A DNA stretch of 64,000 nucleotides, from the NCBI RefSeq assembly GCF_016862795.1, contig NZ_BONQ01000106.1, positions 44,061-108,060 of the forward strand, given 5' to 3'. Shown in pieces: positions 9,085 to 16,970 of this stretch (positions are counted from its first letter, which is position 1; the number at the start of each line of letters is the position of its first letter). Both the position numbers and the translations under genes were made by a program. Origin of the DNA: Dactylosporangium siamense. GTDB taxonomy: Bacteria; Actinomycetota; Actinomycetes; Mycobacteriales; Micromonosporaceae. The notes beneath the pieces are model-generated. The model saw only the letters and a program-made list of their open reading frames with translations, ran no database searches and was not told the DNA's origin.

Positions 9085-10086
9085 TCAGGCTGAAGGCGCA
9101 GCAGTGGCTTGCTTGATCGCATCCAGGTCCGACGCCGACAGCTCCAGGTTCTGCAGCGCGGCAATGTTGCTCTCGAGCTGCTCGGCGCTGCTGGCGCCGA
9201 CGATGAGGCCGGTCATGCGGGGATCGCGAAGCGCCCAGGCCAATGACATCTGGGCCAATGACTGGCCCCGCCGCTTGGCGATTTCGTCGAGGGCGCCGAC
9301 GCGGGCGAGCGTCGCGTCGTCCACGTCGCTGCGGGAGAGAAAGCGACTGTGCCGTGCGCGCGAATCGTCGGGGATCCCGTGCAGGTAGCGGTCAGACAGC
9401 AGACCTTGTGCCAGTGGGCTGTAGGCGATGCAGCCGGCCCCGCACGCGTCGAGCGCCTCCAGCAGCCCGTCGGGTTCGATCCAGGGATTGAAGATCGAGT
9501 ATGCCACCTGGTTGATGAGCAAGGGCGTGCCGAGATCGCGCAGCATGGCGGCGGCCGCAGTGGTCTGTGCCGCGTTGTAATTGCTGATGCCGACGTACAG
9601 CGCTTTGCCCGCGCGGACCACGCTGTCGAGCGCGCTCATCGTTTCTTCCAGGGGCGTCCGCGGATCCGGGCGATGGTGGTAGAAGACGTCGACATAGTCG
9701 AGGCCCAGGCGCGTCAGGGATTGGTCAAGAGACGCCACCAGTGACTTGCGCGAGCCGAAATCACCGTACGGTCCGGGCCACATGTCGAAGCCGGCCTTCG
9801 TGGATATCAGCAATTCGTCACGGTGCGAGCGGAGATCGTTCGTGACGATGCGGCCGAAATTCGCCTCGGCGCTGCCGCCCGGGGGCCCGTAGTTATTTGC
9901 CAGGTCGAAATGGGTGATGCCCAGGTCGAAGGCGCGCCGGACCAGATCGCGCTGCCGTTCGATCGGCCGACCGTCGCCGAAGTTGTGCCAGAGCCCAAGG
10001 GAAATGGCCGGAAACTTCAAGCCGGATCGGCCGGCCCGGCGGTAGGCCATGGTGTCGTAGCGGTCGGCTGCTGGGGTGTGCGTCAC
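9085..10086 (-). CDS. Aldo/keto reductase, YghZ/Gpr-like
   Basis: A 333-residue NADPH-dependent aldo/keto reductase close to the E. coli YghZ (Gpr) group, which reduces methylglyoxal and other aldehydes. Diagnostic segments are SLGLWHNFGDG, HFDLANNYGPP (catalytic Tyr), STKAGFDMWPGPYG (catalytic Lys) and DVFYHHRPD. The frame is open far upstream, but family alignment begins at the GTG at 10086 (VTHTPAADRYDT matching the YghZ N-terminus); the ATG at 10050 is an alternative. The Shine-Dalgarno signal is poor. Base composition looks less GC-extreme than the neighbours, and no operon partner is present, which could reflect transfer. Confidence 0.85.
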   Translation of the reverse strand: MTHTPAADRYDTMAYRRAGRSGLKFPAISLGLWHNFGDGRPIERQRDLVRRAFDLGITHFDLANNYGPPGGSAEANFGRIVTNDLRSHRDELLISTKAGFDMWPGPYGDFGSRKSLVASLDQSLTRLGLDYVDVFYHHRPDPRTPLEETMSALDSVVRAGKALYVGISNYNAAQTTAAAAMLRDLGTPLLINQVAYSIFNPWIEPDGLLEALDACGAGCIAYSPLAQGLLSDRYLHGIPDDSRARHSRFLSRSDVDDATLARVGALDEIAKRRGQSLAQMSLAWALRDPRMTGLIVGASSAEQLESNIAALQNLELSASDLDAIKQATAAPSA

Positions 10087-10300
10087 GCCCTGATCTAACC
10101 GTCCGGTCCGGAGCGTAGCAATCTTCACAGTGCCGCGGAATTCTGGGGCAATTGCTGCAGCGGCTCGCGCGGCTTGCTCAATCCCGCCTCCCGCCTGCGG
10201 ATTTGAGAACGATTCCCCGGCAATCGGCGTGGCGAAATCAATCTGAAGAAACTGAAGATTTCCTCGCGGGTGCCCGGCCGGCCTTTGGCCGTCCGACGGT

Positions 10301-10314
10301 CCTGAAAGTTCAGG
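10301..10314. promoter_or_regulatory. Palindrome cctgaa-ag-ttcagg
   Basis: Six-base arms with a 2-base spacer. It shares the CTGAA/TTCAG core with the site at 10475-10487. A candidate operator; the regulator is unknown, and the nearby LacI protein at 13061 is one option. Confidence 0.35.
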
Positions 10315-10474
10315 CGACGAGTGGTGACGATGTGAACGGAAGGCGGTCCGGATGCCTACGCCGACGGCATGCGCGCCGCTATTGCGACAGGGCTGACCGC
10401 GCGCGGCTTCTGCGTTCGCACCCTGATCCGCATGCGTCCAGGCTGGCACGCCACCGGGCGCCGTCGATGATCGT

Positions 10475-10487
10475 ACTGAAGTTCAGT
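10475..10487. promoter_or_regulatory. Palindrome actgaa-g-ttcagt upstream of GH74
   Basis: Six-base arms with a 1-base spacer, about 100 bases before the GH74 start. This position would suit an operator overlapping or following the promoter. Confidence 0.4.
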
Positions 10488-10585
10488 GAAGAACGCAGCG
10501 AGCTGCCGGAGATCTCTTGTGGACGGTCGGCACCGCGATGAGACTCGGCGCCTGACCGGCCCCTCATCCCACCACGGGAGATCCC

Positions 10586-12853
10586 ATGATTCGTACCTCT
10601 CTGACGCGGCGGGCGTTTCTGATTCGCAACGGCGCCGCGGTCGCCGCAGCCGCGCTGCTGCCGGGCGCACTCGAAGCGACGCCGGCACTGGCCGCGAACG
10701 GATCCGCCTACACCTGGAAGCCCCTCAAGATCGGTGGCGGCGGCTTCGTCACCGGCCTGGTGGCCCACCCGACCACCCCCGACCTCGTCTACGGACGCGA
10801 GGACGTCGGCGGCCTGGTCCGCTGGGACGAGATCACCCAGACCTGGACCCAACTGCTGCGCAGCGACGGCGTCCCGGCCCCGGTGCCCGGCGACTATCAG
10901 GTCGAGAGCGTCGCCGTCGCCGCCACCAACGACCACCTCGTCTTCGCCGCCGTCGGCGCGGGCACCCCCGAGGGACGCGTCCTGCGCAGCGCAGACCGCG
11001 GCAAGACCTGGACCGACAACGGGCAGCGCTGGTTCATCGAGGGCAACAATGACTACCGCACCGGACCGGAACGGCTCGCCGTCGACCCCGGCAACGCGAA
11101 GGTGGTCTACTTCGGCACCCGCACCCAGGGTCTGTGGCGCACCCTCGACGGGGGCACCACCTGGGCGCAGGTTCCGCTCTCGCAGCTGCCGGGCGGCAAC
11201 ACCGACGGAAAGATCGGCGTCGTTTCCGTGCTGTTCGACCCGAGCGGAGGCTGCCGGCAGCACCGGACCCTACGCATCTGGGTCATCGTCGCCGGCGCCG
11301 GGATCTACCGATCGGACAACGCCGGCCAGAGCTGGACCCGTGTGCACGCCGAGACCGGCCGCACACCGAGCGACGCGAAGATCTCCGGCGACGGCGTCCT
11401 CTACGTCGGGTACTCGGCGGCCGGGAACCTGCCGTCGGTCCTGCGCCGCTTCACCGCCTCCGACACCGCGGGCATCGACGTGAGCCCGGTGCCGCAGGGC
11501 GGTGCCTACCTGTTCGGCGTCGACCCGCACGACTCCGACCGGCTGCTCGTCACCGACGACGCGGTCCGCGACGGCCACCTGTACCGCTCGATCGACGGCG
11601 GCACCACCTGGCAGTCGATGACCTTCGACCTCGCCTACCCGGACGTCACCTGGCCGTCCGGCACCAGCGAACGCGGCTGGCTCTCCACCGGGACGCTGGT
11701 GTTCGACCCTACCCACCGCGGTCGGGTCTGGTTCCCGCAGGGCGTCGGCGTGTGGCGCAGCGACGACGCGTTCGGCTCGACCACCGCGATGACGTGGAAC
11801 TTCGTCAGCAAGGGCATCGAGGAGATGGTCACCTACGACCTGATCGCGCCGCCCGGAGGCAAACCGGTCAGCGCGGTCGCCGACCGCAACGGCTTCCGCC
11901 ACGACAACGTGAACGCGTACCCGGACAAGCCCATCATCGGCACCGCGTTCTCTGCGGGAACGAGCCTCGCGTACGCCGGCGGCGTCCCCTCGTACGTCGT
12001 CGCCGTGTCCAGCGACACCCGGGCCCAGTACGCGCCGCTCGACGCCACCTGGACCAGTGACCCGCAGTCGGCGTACTCCATCGATGGTGGCCGTACCTGG
12101 AAACTGTTCAGCGGTACCAAGGCCGACATCACGCAGCGCTACGGCGGCAACATCGCTGTGTCGGCCGACGCCTCGTCGATCGTGTGGATGCCGACGATCC
12201 CCGCGAACGCGCAGCAGAACCCCGCGAACGTGCCCTACGTGAGCCGCGACAACGGTCAGAGCTGGACCGCCGCGACCGGTATCACCCCGGGTCTCGGCGT
12301 CCACAACCTCATCTGGTGGGGCAGCAAGCGGGCTCTCGCCGCCGACCTGGTCACCCCCGGGCTGTTCTACCTCTACACCACCCGCGACGGCGGCGAGTTC
12401 TTCCGGTCCGCCGACGGTGGCGCCACCTGGACGCGGGCGGCCGGGACCGCACCGGGCAGCGACGGCAACGATGCGCACGTCTTCGGTCAGGTCCACGCCG
12501 TGCCCGGTAAGGCGGGACACGTCTGGGCCAGCACCGCGCAGGGCGGCCTCTGGTCCTCGGCCGACGGCGGCGACACGTGGGTGCGGGCGCAGGGAGTCCA
12601 GCAGGCGACGTCGTTCGGTTTCGGCAAGGCTGTCTCGGGTGACCACCCTGCGGTCTACGCCTGGGCACGGATTGGCGGCACGTGGGGCGTCTGGCGCTCG
12701 GCCGACCAGGCTCAGACCTGGACGCTGCTGGCGCAGTACCCCGGCGGCTACTACACCGGAGTCAACGTGGTGACCGGGGACATGAACGTCGCCGGGCGCG
12801 TCTACGTCGGCTTCACCGGCAACGGCTTCCTGTACGGACAGCCCGCGGCATGA
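10586..12853 (+). CDS. Tat-exported GH74 xyloglucanase-like protein
   Basis: A 755-residue beta-propeller protein. The N-terminus has a twin-arginine signal (LTRRAFLIRNG, then an Ala-rich core, cleavage about residue 36). The mature start, with IGGGGFVTGLVAHP and YGREDVGGLVRWD, matches the GH74 pattern in which the Asp of the D-V/I-GG motif is the catalytic base. Repeated S-D-GG-TW (BNR/Asp-box) motifs run to the C-terminus, as expected for two seven-bladed propellers. GH74 enzymes cut xyloglucan backbones. The start ATG has GGGAG five bases upstream. A plain BNR/sialidase-like role is less likely because the GH74 opening motif is intact. No carbohydrate-binding module is attached. Confidence 0.75.
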   Translation: MIRTSLTRRAFLIRNGAAVAAAALLPGALEATPALAANGSAYTWKPLKIGGGGFVTGLVAHPTTPDLVYGREDVGGLVRWDEITQTWTQLLRSDGVPAPVPGDYQVESVAVAATNDHLVFAAVGAGTPEGRVLRSADRGKTWTDNGQRWFIEGNNDYRTGPERLAVDPGNAKVVYFGTRTQGLWRTLDGGTTWAQVPLSQLPGGNTDGKIGVVSVLFDPSGGCRQHRTLRIWVIVAGAGIYRSDNAGQSWTRVHAETGRTPSDAKISGDGVLYVGYSAAGNLPSVLRRFTASDTAGIDVSPVPQGGAYLFGVDPHDSDRLLVTDDAVRDGHLYRSIDGGTTWQSMTFDLAYPDVTWPSGTSERGWLSTGTLVFDPTHRGRVWFPQGVGVWRSDDAFGSTTAMTWNFVSKGIEEMVTYDLIAPPGGKPVSAVADRNGFRHDNVNAYPDKPIIGTAFSAGTSLAYAGGVPSYVVAVSSDTRAQYAPLDATWTSDPQSAYSIDGGRTWKLFSGTKADITQRYGGNIAVSADASSIVWMPTIPANAQQNPANVPYVSRDNGQSWTAATGITPGLGVHNLIWWGSKRALAADLVTPGLFYLYTTRDGGEFFRSADGGATWTRAAGTAPGSDGNDAHVFGQVHAVPGKAGHVWASTAQGGLWSSADGGDTWVRAQGVQQATSFGFGKAVSGDHPAVYAWARIGGTWGVWRSADQAQTWTLLAQYPGGYYTGVNVVTGDMNVAGRVYVGFTGNGFLYGQPAA

Positions 12854-12860
12854 CGTTCTT

Positions 12861-12911
12861 CGACCGCGTCCGCCCGTCCGGCGCACCCCCGGGCGGGCCC
12901 GGACGCGGTCG
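12861..12911. terminator. Long hairpin terminator after GH74
   Basis: Twelve-base arms cgaccgcgtccg (12861-12872) and cggacgcggtcg (12900-12911) pair perfectly. An inner cccg/cggg pairing extends the stem. It starts 7 bases after the stop codon. Confidence 0.75.
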
Positions 12912-12992
12912 TGCACGTCGGCCTCGGCCACCTCGGCCTGGTCGAGCGGAGCTGTACGCCCGGCGGTTGCAGCACTGAACGCTGCCGATTGA

Positions 12993-13037
12993 CGTTCAAT
13001 ATTGTTCAGAATATATTGGTGAAACAGTATTGAAACG
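12993..13037. promoter_or_regulatory. AT-rich operator region before the LacI gene
   Basis: A strongly AT-rich island holds cgttcaatattgtt (12993-13006) and its near-inverse aacagtattgaaacg (13023-13037), which differ by one inserted base and one substitution. It lies 23 bases before the LacI-family start, a typical autoregulatory position. Confidence 0.55.
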
Positions 13038-13060
13038 TTCATCGCCCTCGCGGAGTGACC

Positions 13061-14134
13061 ATGGCGCGTACCGGTCGGCCGACCCTGCAGGACGTGGCGA
13101 GCCGGGCCGGGGTGTCGATAGGCACGGCTTCGAGCGTCTTCTCACGCCACCAGCCGGTCGCCCCGCGCACCCGTGAAGCCGTGCTGTGCGCCGCCGCCCA
13201 GCTGAATTACCAGCCGCGCAGCCGGCCGGCCGGCTCATCGGTCCCCGGCCTGACCTCGGTGGCGGTCCTCGCTCGGCCGGTGCACTTCCCGGCCGAGGCC
13301 AACCCGTTCTATTCGCAGGTGCTGCTCGGGGTGCGGCGCGCGGCGGCGGAGCTCGGCATCACCGTCGAGCTCGAGGCGCTCAACAGCGCGGGCACGTCGG
13401 CGATGAACGGGACCGACAAGCTCCCGCTGCTGCTGCTGCGGCGCGAGGCAGTCGAGGGCGTCCTGGTCTTCGGCCGGATCAGTCCGCGCCTGATGGAGCG
13501 GATCCTGGCGACCGGCGTCGCCTGCGTGCTGGTCGACCACACGATCCGCGAGCTGCCGGTCGACAGCATCCGCGCCGACGACCGCCTCGGTGCCATGCTC
13601 GCCACCGAACACCTGATCAAGCTCGGCCACCGCGAACCCGTGCCGGCGCTGATCACCGGCCCGCACGATCTGGCGCCGGCCGCCGACCGGAACGCCGGCT
13701 ACCGCGCGGCCCTGGCCGCGCACGGGCTGCAGCCCGACCCGCAGTACATCCGTCAGGTGCCGGGCGCCGACGTCTTCGGCGCCCGGCAGGCCATGCGGCA
13801 ACTGCTCGACCTGCCCAAACCACCCACGGCGGTCTACTGCTGGAGCGACACCGCCGCTCTCGGCGCGCTGCAGTCGCTGCGCGAGCGCCGGGTCGCGGTG
13901 CCGCGGCAGTGCTCAGTAATCGGTTACGACGATATCGACATGGCGGCCGTGTCCACGCCGGCCCTGAGCACTGTGCACGTCAACCGCCCGCTGCTCGGCG
14001 CGCAGGGCCTCTGGCATCTGGTTCAGCGCATCCGGCAACCGGACCTGCCCCGCCGCATCACCCATGTCGACGTCCAGCTCACCGTCCGCGCCACCACGGC
14101 ACCACCCCTGCGCTCCGCGCTCGCCACCCGCTGA
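13061..14134 (+). CDS. LacI family transcriptional regulator
   Basis: A 357-residue LacI/GalR regulator. The N-terminal helix-turn-helix (TLQDVASRAGVSIGTASSVF, about residues 8-27) is followed by a hinge and a periplasmic-binding-like sensor domain (about 65-350) with the typical C-terminal VIGYDDIDMAA segment. The second recognition helix reads TASSVFSR rather than the usual TVSRVLN, so its operator may be unusual. ATG 13061 is preferred to the GTG two codons earlier because of GGAG at the right spacing. It follows the GH74 gene after a terminator, so it probably has its own promoter within the AT-rich repeat and may control GH74. Confidence 0.85.
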   Translation: MARTGRPTLQDVASRAGVSIGTASSVFSRHQPVAPRTREAVLCAAAQLNYQPRSRPAGSSVPGLTSVAVLARPVHFPAEANPFYSQVLLGVRRAAAELGITVELEALNSAGTSAMNGTDKLPLLLLRREAVEGVLVFGRISPRLMERILATGVACVLVDHTIRELPVDSIRADDRLGAMLATEHLIKLGHREPVPALITGPHDLAPAADRNAGYRAALAAHGLQPDPQYIRQVPGADVFGARQAMRQLLDLPKPPTAVYCWSDTAALGALQSLRERRVAVPRQCSVIGYDDIDMAAVSTPALSTVHVNRPLLGAQGLWHLVQRIRQPDLPRRITHVDVQLTVRATTAPPLRSALATR

Positions 14135-14280
14135 CCGCTGATGCGGGTGGGCGGCTGTTTTCATGCCGCTGCGTGTCGTCCGTGGCATCCCCGATCCGCC
14201 GACATCCACGCCCCGCGTGCCCGGCGTCGACGCGCCAATATCGCCGCCCACCCCTGACCGCCCCTCCACCTCAGGTTCAA

Positions 14281-14312
14281 CGGTAGGGATGCCGCCATCG
14301 GCATCCCTACCG
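14281..14312. terminator. Bidirectional hairpin terminator
   Basis: A 14-base-pair perfect stem (cggtagggatgccg / cggcatccctaccg) with loop ccat lies between the convergent LacI and ABC permease genes and can serve both. Confidence 0.85.
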
Positions 14313-14348
14313 CGTCGTCATGAGGGCATCGATGAACGCCCGCGAGGA

Positions 14349-15131
14349 TCAGGTGCGCAGCGTCCGGTCCAGGCGGCGCACGGCGACGAGCAGGGCGGCG
14401 AGGCCCAGCACCACCAGGTAGGCGATCGCGATCAGCGCGTGCCGCCAACCGGTGCCGAGGAAGCAGGCGCGGACCAGCTCGATGCTGTGATAGAGCGGCA
14501 GTGCCTCCACCAGCCACTGCACCGGCTTCGGGTACACCGACAGCGGGAAGAACGTCGTGGAGAACAGGAACATCGGCAGCATCACCAGCTGGATCAGTTG
14601 CGTGTCCTGCCAGCTGCGCAGCAGGGTCACCACGACCAGCCCGAGCGAGGCGAAGGTCGCGCCGATGAGCAGGGCGGCCGGGACGACCAGCAGCGCGGTC
14701 CACGTGCCGGTGAGGCCGATGAGGCTCACCGCCACCAGGAACGTGGTGGACACGATGGTGCCGCGCAGCAGCGCCCAGGTGACCTCGCCCAGCGCCACCG
14801 CGCGGCTGGACATCGGGGTGGTGAGGATCGCCTGGTAGGTCTTCTCGGTGGCGAGCTTGGCGTACATGTTGAACGTCGTCTCGTTCATGGCGCCGTTCAT
14901 CGCCGCGGTGGCCAGCAGCGCGGGCGCCACGAAGCGGGGGAAGCTGACGGTGGTGTCGGCGAGGCCGGGCACGTTGCCGACGAGGACGCCGATGCCGACC
15001 CCGAACGCCAGCAGGTACATCATCGGCTCGAAGATCTCGGCCAGCAGGACCGGCCAGGTGTGCCGGTAGATGAGCAGGTTGCGCTCGACCATCGAGAACG
15101 CCCGGCCGGGGCGCAGTGTCAGCTCAGACAT
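14349..15131 (-). CDS. ABC-2 type exporter permease (NodJ/DrrB-like), second permease
   Basis: A 260-residue membrane protein of the ABC-2 permease class with about six helices, an N-terminal cytosolic stretch ending ERNLLIYRHTW, and the family-typical segment FLFSTTFFPLSVYPKPVQW before a final pair of helices. It overlaps the upstream permease gene by 8 bases (stop at 15124, start at 15131), so translation is coupled. With the partner permease and the ATPase it should form an exporter for a hydrophobic compound, drug or polysaccharide; the substrate is unknown. The two permeases differ in sequence, suggesting a heterodimeric channel. Confidence 0.85.
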   Translation of the reverse strand: MSELTLRPGRAFSMVERNLLIYRHTWPVLLAEIFEPMMYLLAFGVGIGVLVGNVPGLADTTVSFPRFVAPALLATAAMNGAMNETTFNMYAKLATEKTYQAILTTPMSSRAVALGEVTWALLRGTIVSTTFLVAVSLIGLTGTWTALLVVPAALLIGATFASLGLVVVTLLRSWQDTQLIQLVMLPMFLFSTTFFPLSVYPKPVQWLVEALPLYHSIELVRACFLGTGWRHALIAIAYLVVLGLAALLVAVRRLDRTLRT

Positions 15132-15900
15132 ACAGCTGCCTCCGGTAGTTGCGCCGGGCGAAGGCGATGCCGGCGGCGGTGAACGCGGCGAGATACGCCA
15201 CGTGGATGAGCGTCAGGGGCAGCGTCGCGGTGTCGAGCGCGACGCCGCGGGCCAGGTCGATGCCGTGCCACAGCGGGGTCGCCCAGGCGACCGGCTGCAG
15301 CCACGACGGCAGCTGCTCGATGGGGAAGAACGTGCCGGAGAACATGTACAGCGGCAGGATCACGAAGCGGAACATCATGTTCAGCTTCGCCGGGCGGTCG
15401 ACGGTCACCGCCCAGGCCGACGCGGGAGCGCAGAACGCCACCGCGACGAGGACCGCGATCGGGACCAGCAGCGTGGCATGGACGAGGTCGACGGCGCCGA
15501 AGCACGCGCAGACGGCGATGAACAGGATCGCGTTCTGTGCCGCGCGCAGCAGCCAGAACAGCAGGTGCCCGTGGAAGATGTCGGCGGGCCGCAGCGGGGT
15601 GGCCGAGGCCGAGCGGTAGTTGCCGGTCGGGCGGGTGCTCTGGAACACCGGGCCGGCCGCCTCGAGGAACGCCGTCTGCATGACGGCGGCGACGAGCAGC
15701 CCGGGCACGATGAACTCGGCGTAGGTGTGCCCGTGCAGCTGCGGGTTGGGGCGGTCGTCGATGAGCTTGCCGAGGCCCAGCCCGAGGGCGATCATGAAGA
15801 ACAGTGGGTTGACGACGCTGATCACGATGCTGCCGCGCCAGGTGCGGCGGTAGCGGAACAGCCAGTAGGTGAGCCCGCGCACGGCGGCGGTGGTGGTCAT
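15124..15900 (-). CDS. ABC-2 type exporter permease, first permease
   Basis: A 258-residue ABC-2 permease. Features include the N-terminal FRYRRTWRGSIV elbow, about six helices, and LYMFSGTFFPIEQLPSWLQPV near the C-terminus, the counterpart of the motif in the partner gene. ATG 15900 is chosen because it begins the recognisable N-terminus and lies just 14 bases after the ATPase stop; the frame continues upstream only as shadow of the ATPase gene. It is the middle gene of an ATPase-permease-permease operon. Confidence 0.85.
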   Translation of the reverse strand: MTTTAAVRGLTYWLFRYRRTWRGSIVISVVNPLFFMIALGLGLGKLIDDRPNPQLHGHTYAEFIVPGLLVAAVMQTAFLEAAGPVFQSTRPTGNYRSASATPLRPADIFHGHLLFWLLRAAQNAILFIAVCACFGAVDLVHATLLVPIAVLVAVAFCAPASAWAVTVDRPAKLNMMFRFVILPLYMFSGTFFPIEQLPSWLQPVAWATPLWHGIDLARGVALDTATLPLTLIHVAYLAAFTAAGIAFARRNYRRQLYV

Positions 15901-15914
15901 CGGTGGTGCCCCCG

Positions 15915-16853
15915 TTATTCGACGAGCGAGCGGCCGGTGAGGGTGAGGAAGACGTCCTCGAGCGTCGAGCGCCGCACGAAGGCGCCGGCCGGGCGCACGC
16001 CGAGCGCGTGGACCGCGGCCAGGGTCGACTCGCCGTCGCCGGTGTAGAGCACCAGCCGGTCCGGCAGCACCTCCACCCGCTCGGTCACCCCGGCGCACTT
16101 GTCGATCATCAGCTGCCGCTCGTGGGCGGCGAAGCGCAGCTCGAGCACCTCGCGGGTGCTGTGCCGCTCGATGAGGTCGGCGGGTGAGCCCTCGGCGACG
16201 ATCTTCCCGGCGTCCATCACCACCAGGCGGTCGCACAGCTGCTCGGCCTCGTCCATGTAGTGCGTGGTGAGCAGCAGCGTGACGCCGTCCTCCTTGAGCT
16301 GGAACAGCCGCTCCCACAGCAGGTGGCGCGCCTGCGGGTCCAGACCCGTGGTCGGCTCGTCGAGCAGCAGGATCTCCGGCTGGTTGATGAGCGCCCGGGC
16401 GATGGTGAGCCGCCGCCGCATGCCGCCGGACAGGGTGGAGACGGCCTGGCTGCCCTTGTCCTCGAGGCGGCTGAAGGCCAGCAACTGGTCGCAGCGTTCC
16501 CGCAGGGCCTTCCACGGGATGCCGAAGTAGCGGCCGTAGATGAGCAGGTTCTCCCGGACGGTGAGCTCCGTGTCGAGGGTGTCGTCCTGCGGCACGACGC
16601 CGAGACGGGCGCGGATCCGTTCGCCGTCGCGGGCCGCGTCCATGCCGAGGATGCGCAGCGTGCCGCTGGTGACCGGGGAGACGCAGGCGATCATCCGCAT
16701 GGTCGAGGACTTGCCCGCGCCGTTGGCGCCCAGCACGCCGAAGGCCTCTCCCGGGCGCACCTCGAAGTCGATGCCCTTGACCGCGGTGTACGGCTCCGAG
16801 GTCACGTAGGTCTTCGTCAGGTCGCGGGCCTCGATGAGTGGCGCAGTGGTCAT
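15915..16853 (-). CDS. ABC exporter ATP-binding protein (NodI/DrrA-like)
   Basis: A 312-residue ATPase. Walker A is GANGAGKSS, the Q-loop is VVPQDD, the ABC signature is LSGGMRRR, Walker B is ILLLDEPTTGLDP, and the switch histidine is in TTHYMDEAEQ. The C-terminal extension of about 80 residues is typical of the DrrA/NodI branch of exporters. It is the first gene of the minus-strand operon. Upstream, within 16854-16928, a degenerate inverted repeat (TTGG...CCAA arms) may be a regulator site. No adjacent regulator gene is present. Confidence 0.9.
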   Translation of the reverse strand: MTTAPLIEARDLTKTYVTSEPYTAVKGIDFEVRPGEAFGVLGANGAGKSSTMRMIACVSPVTSGTLRILGMDAARDGERIRARLGVVPQDDTLDTELTVRENLLIYGRYFGIPWKALRERCDQLLAFSRLEDKGSQAVSTLSGGMRRRLTIARALINQPEILLLDEPTTGLDPQARHLLWERLFQLKEDGVTLLLTTHYMDEAEQLCDRLVVMDAGKIVAEGSPADLIERHSTREVLELRFAAHERQLMIDKCAGVTERVEVLPDRLVLYTGDGESTLAAVHALGVRPAGAFVRRSTLEDVFLTLTGRSLVE

Positions 16854-16928
16854 GAGTCGTGAAGCTAATAGAGATCGTTTGGAATTTGCAACGCATTACC
16901 AAGTTTTGTGCACATGATCGTCGAGAAT

Positions 16929-16964
16929 GGCGCGGGAGGGAGTGCCGGCACCCCCTCCCGCGCC
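16929..16964. terminator. Hairpin terminator after GH71/99-like gene
   Basis: A 12-base-pair perfect stem (ggcgcgggaggg / ccctcccgcgcc) with a 12-base loop lies directly after the stop of the minus-strand gene that ends at 16971. It isolates that gene from the ABC exporter operon. Confidence 0.8.
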
Positions 16965-16970
16965 TTCGGT

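Larger units (their letters stand above)
10087..10585. other. Non-coding stretch with palindromes and a possible gene relic
   Basis: About 500 bases without a convincing gene lie between the divergent aldo/keto reductase and GH74 genes. It holds two ctgaa-n-ttcag palindromes (10301-10314, 10475-10487). It also holds a short frame at 10351-10425 whose reading DAYADGMRAAIATGL resembles the start of ThuA-like proteins but has an upstream stop and no continuation. It looks like a decayed gene end plus the GH74 promoter. Confidence 0.45.

Noticed and set aside
10087..10449. N-terminal extension of the aldo/keto reductase by about 120 residues
   Set aside because: The extension has no family similarity, and YghZ-like proteins start at the position of GTG 10086.
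10586..12853. Exo-alpha-sialidase assignment for the BNR-repeat protein
   Set aside because: The opening IGGGGFVTGL and DVGGLVRWD motifs fit GH74, and the sialidase RIP motif was not seen.
12682..12978. Small gene after GH74
   Set aside because: The frame overlaps the GH74 end and the terminator hairpin, with Arg-rich shadow composition and no ribosome site.
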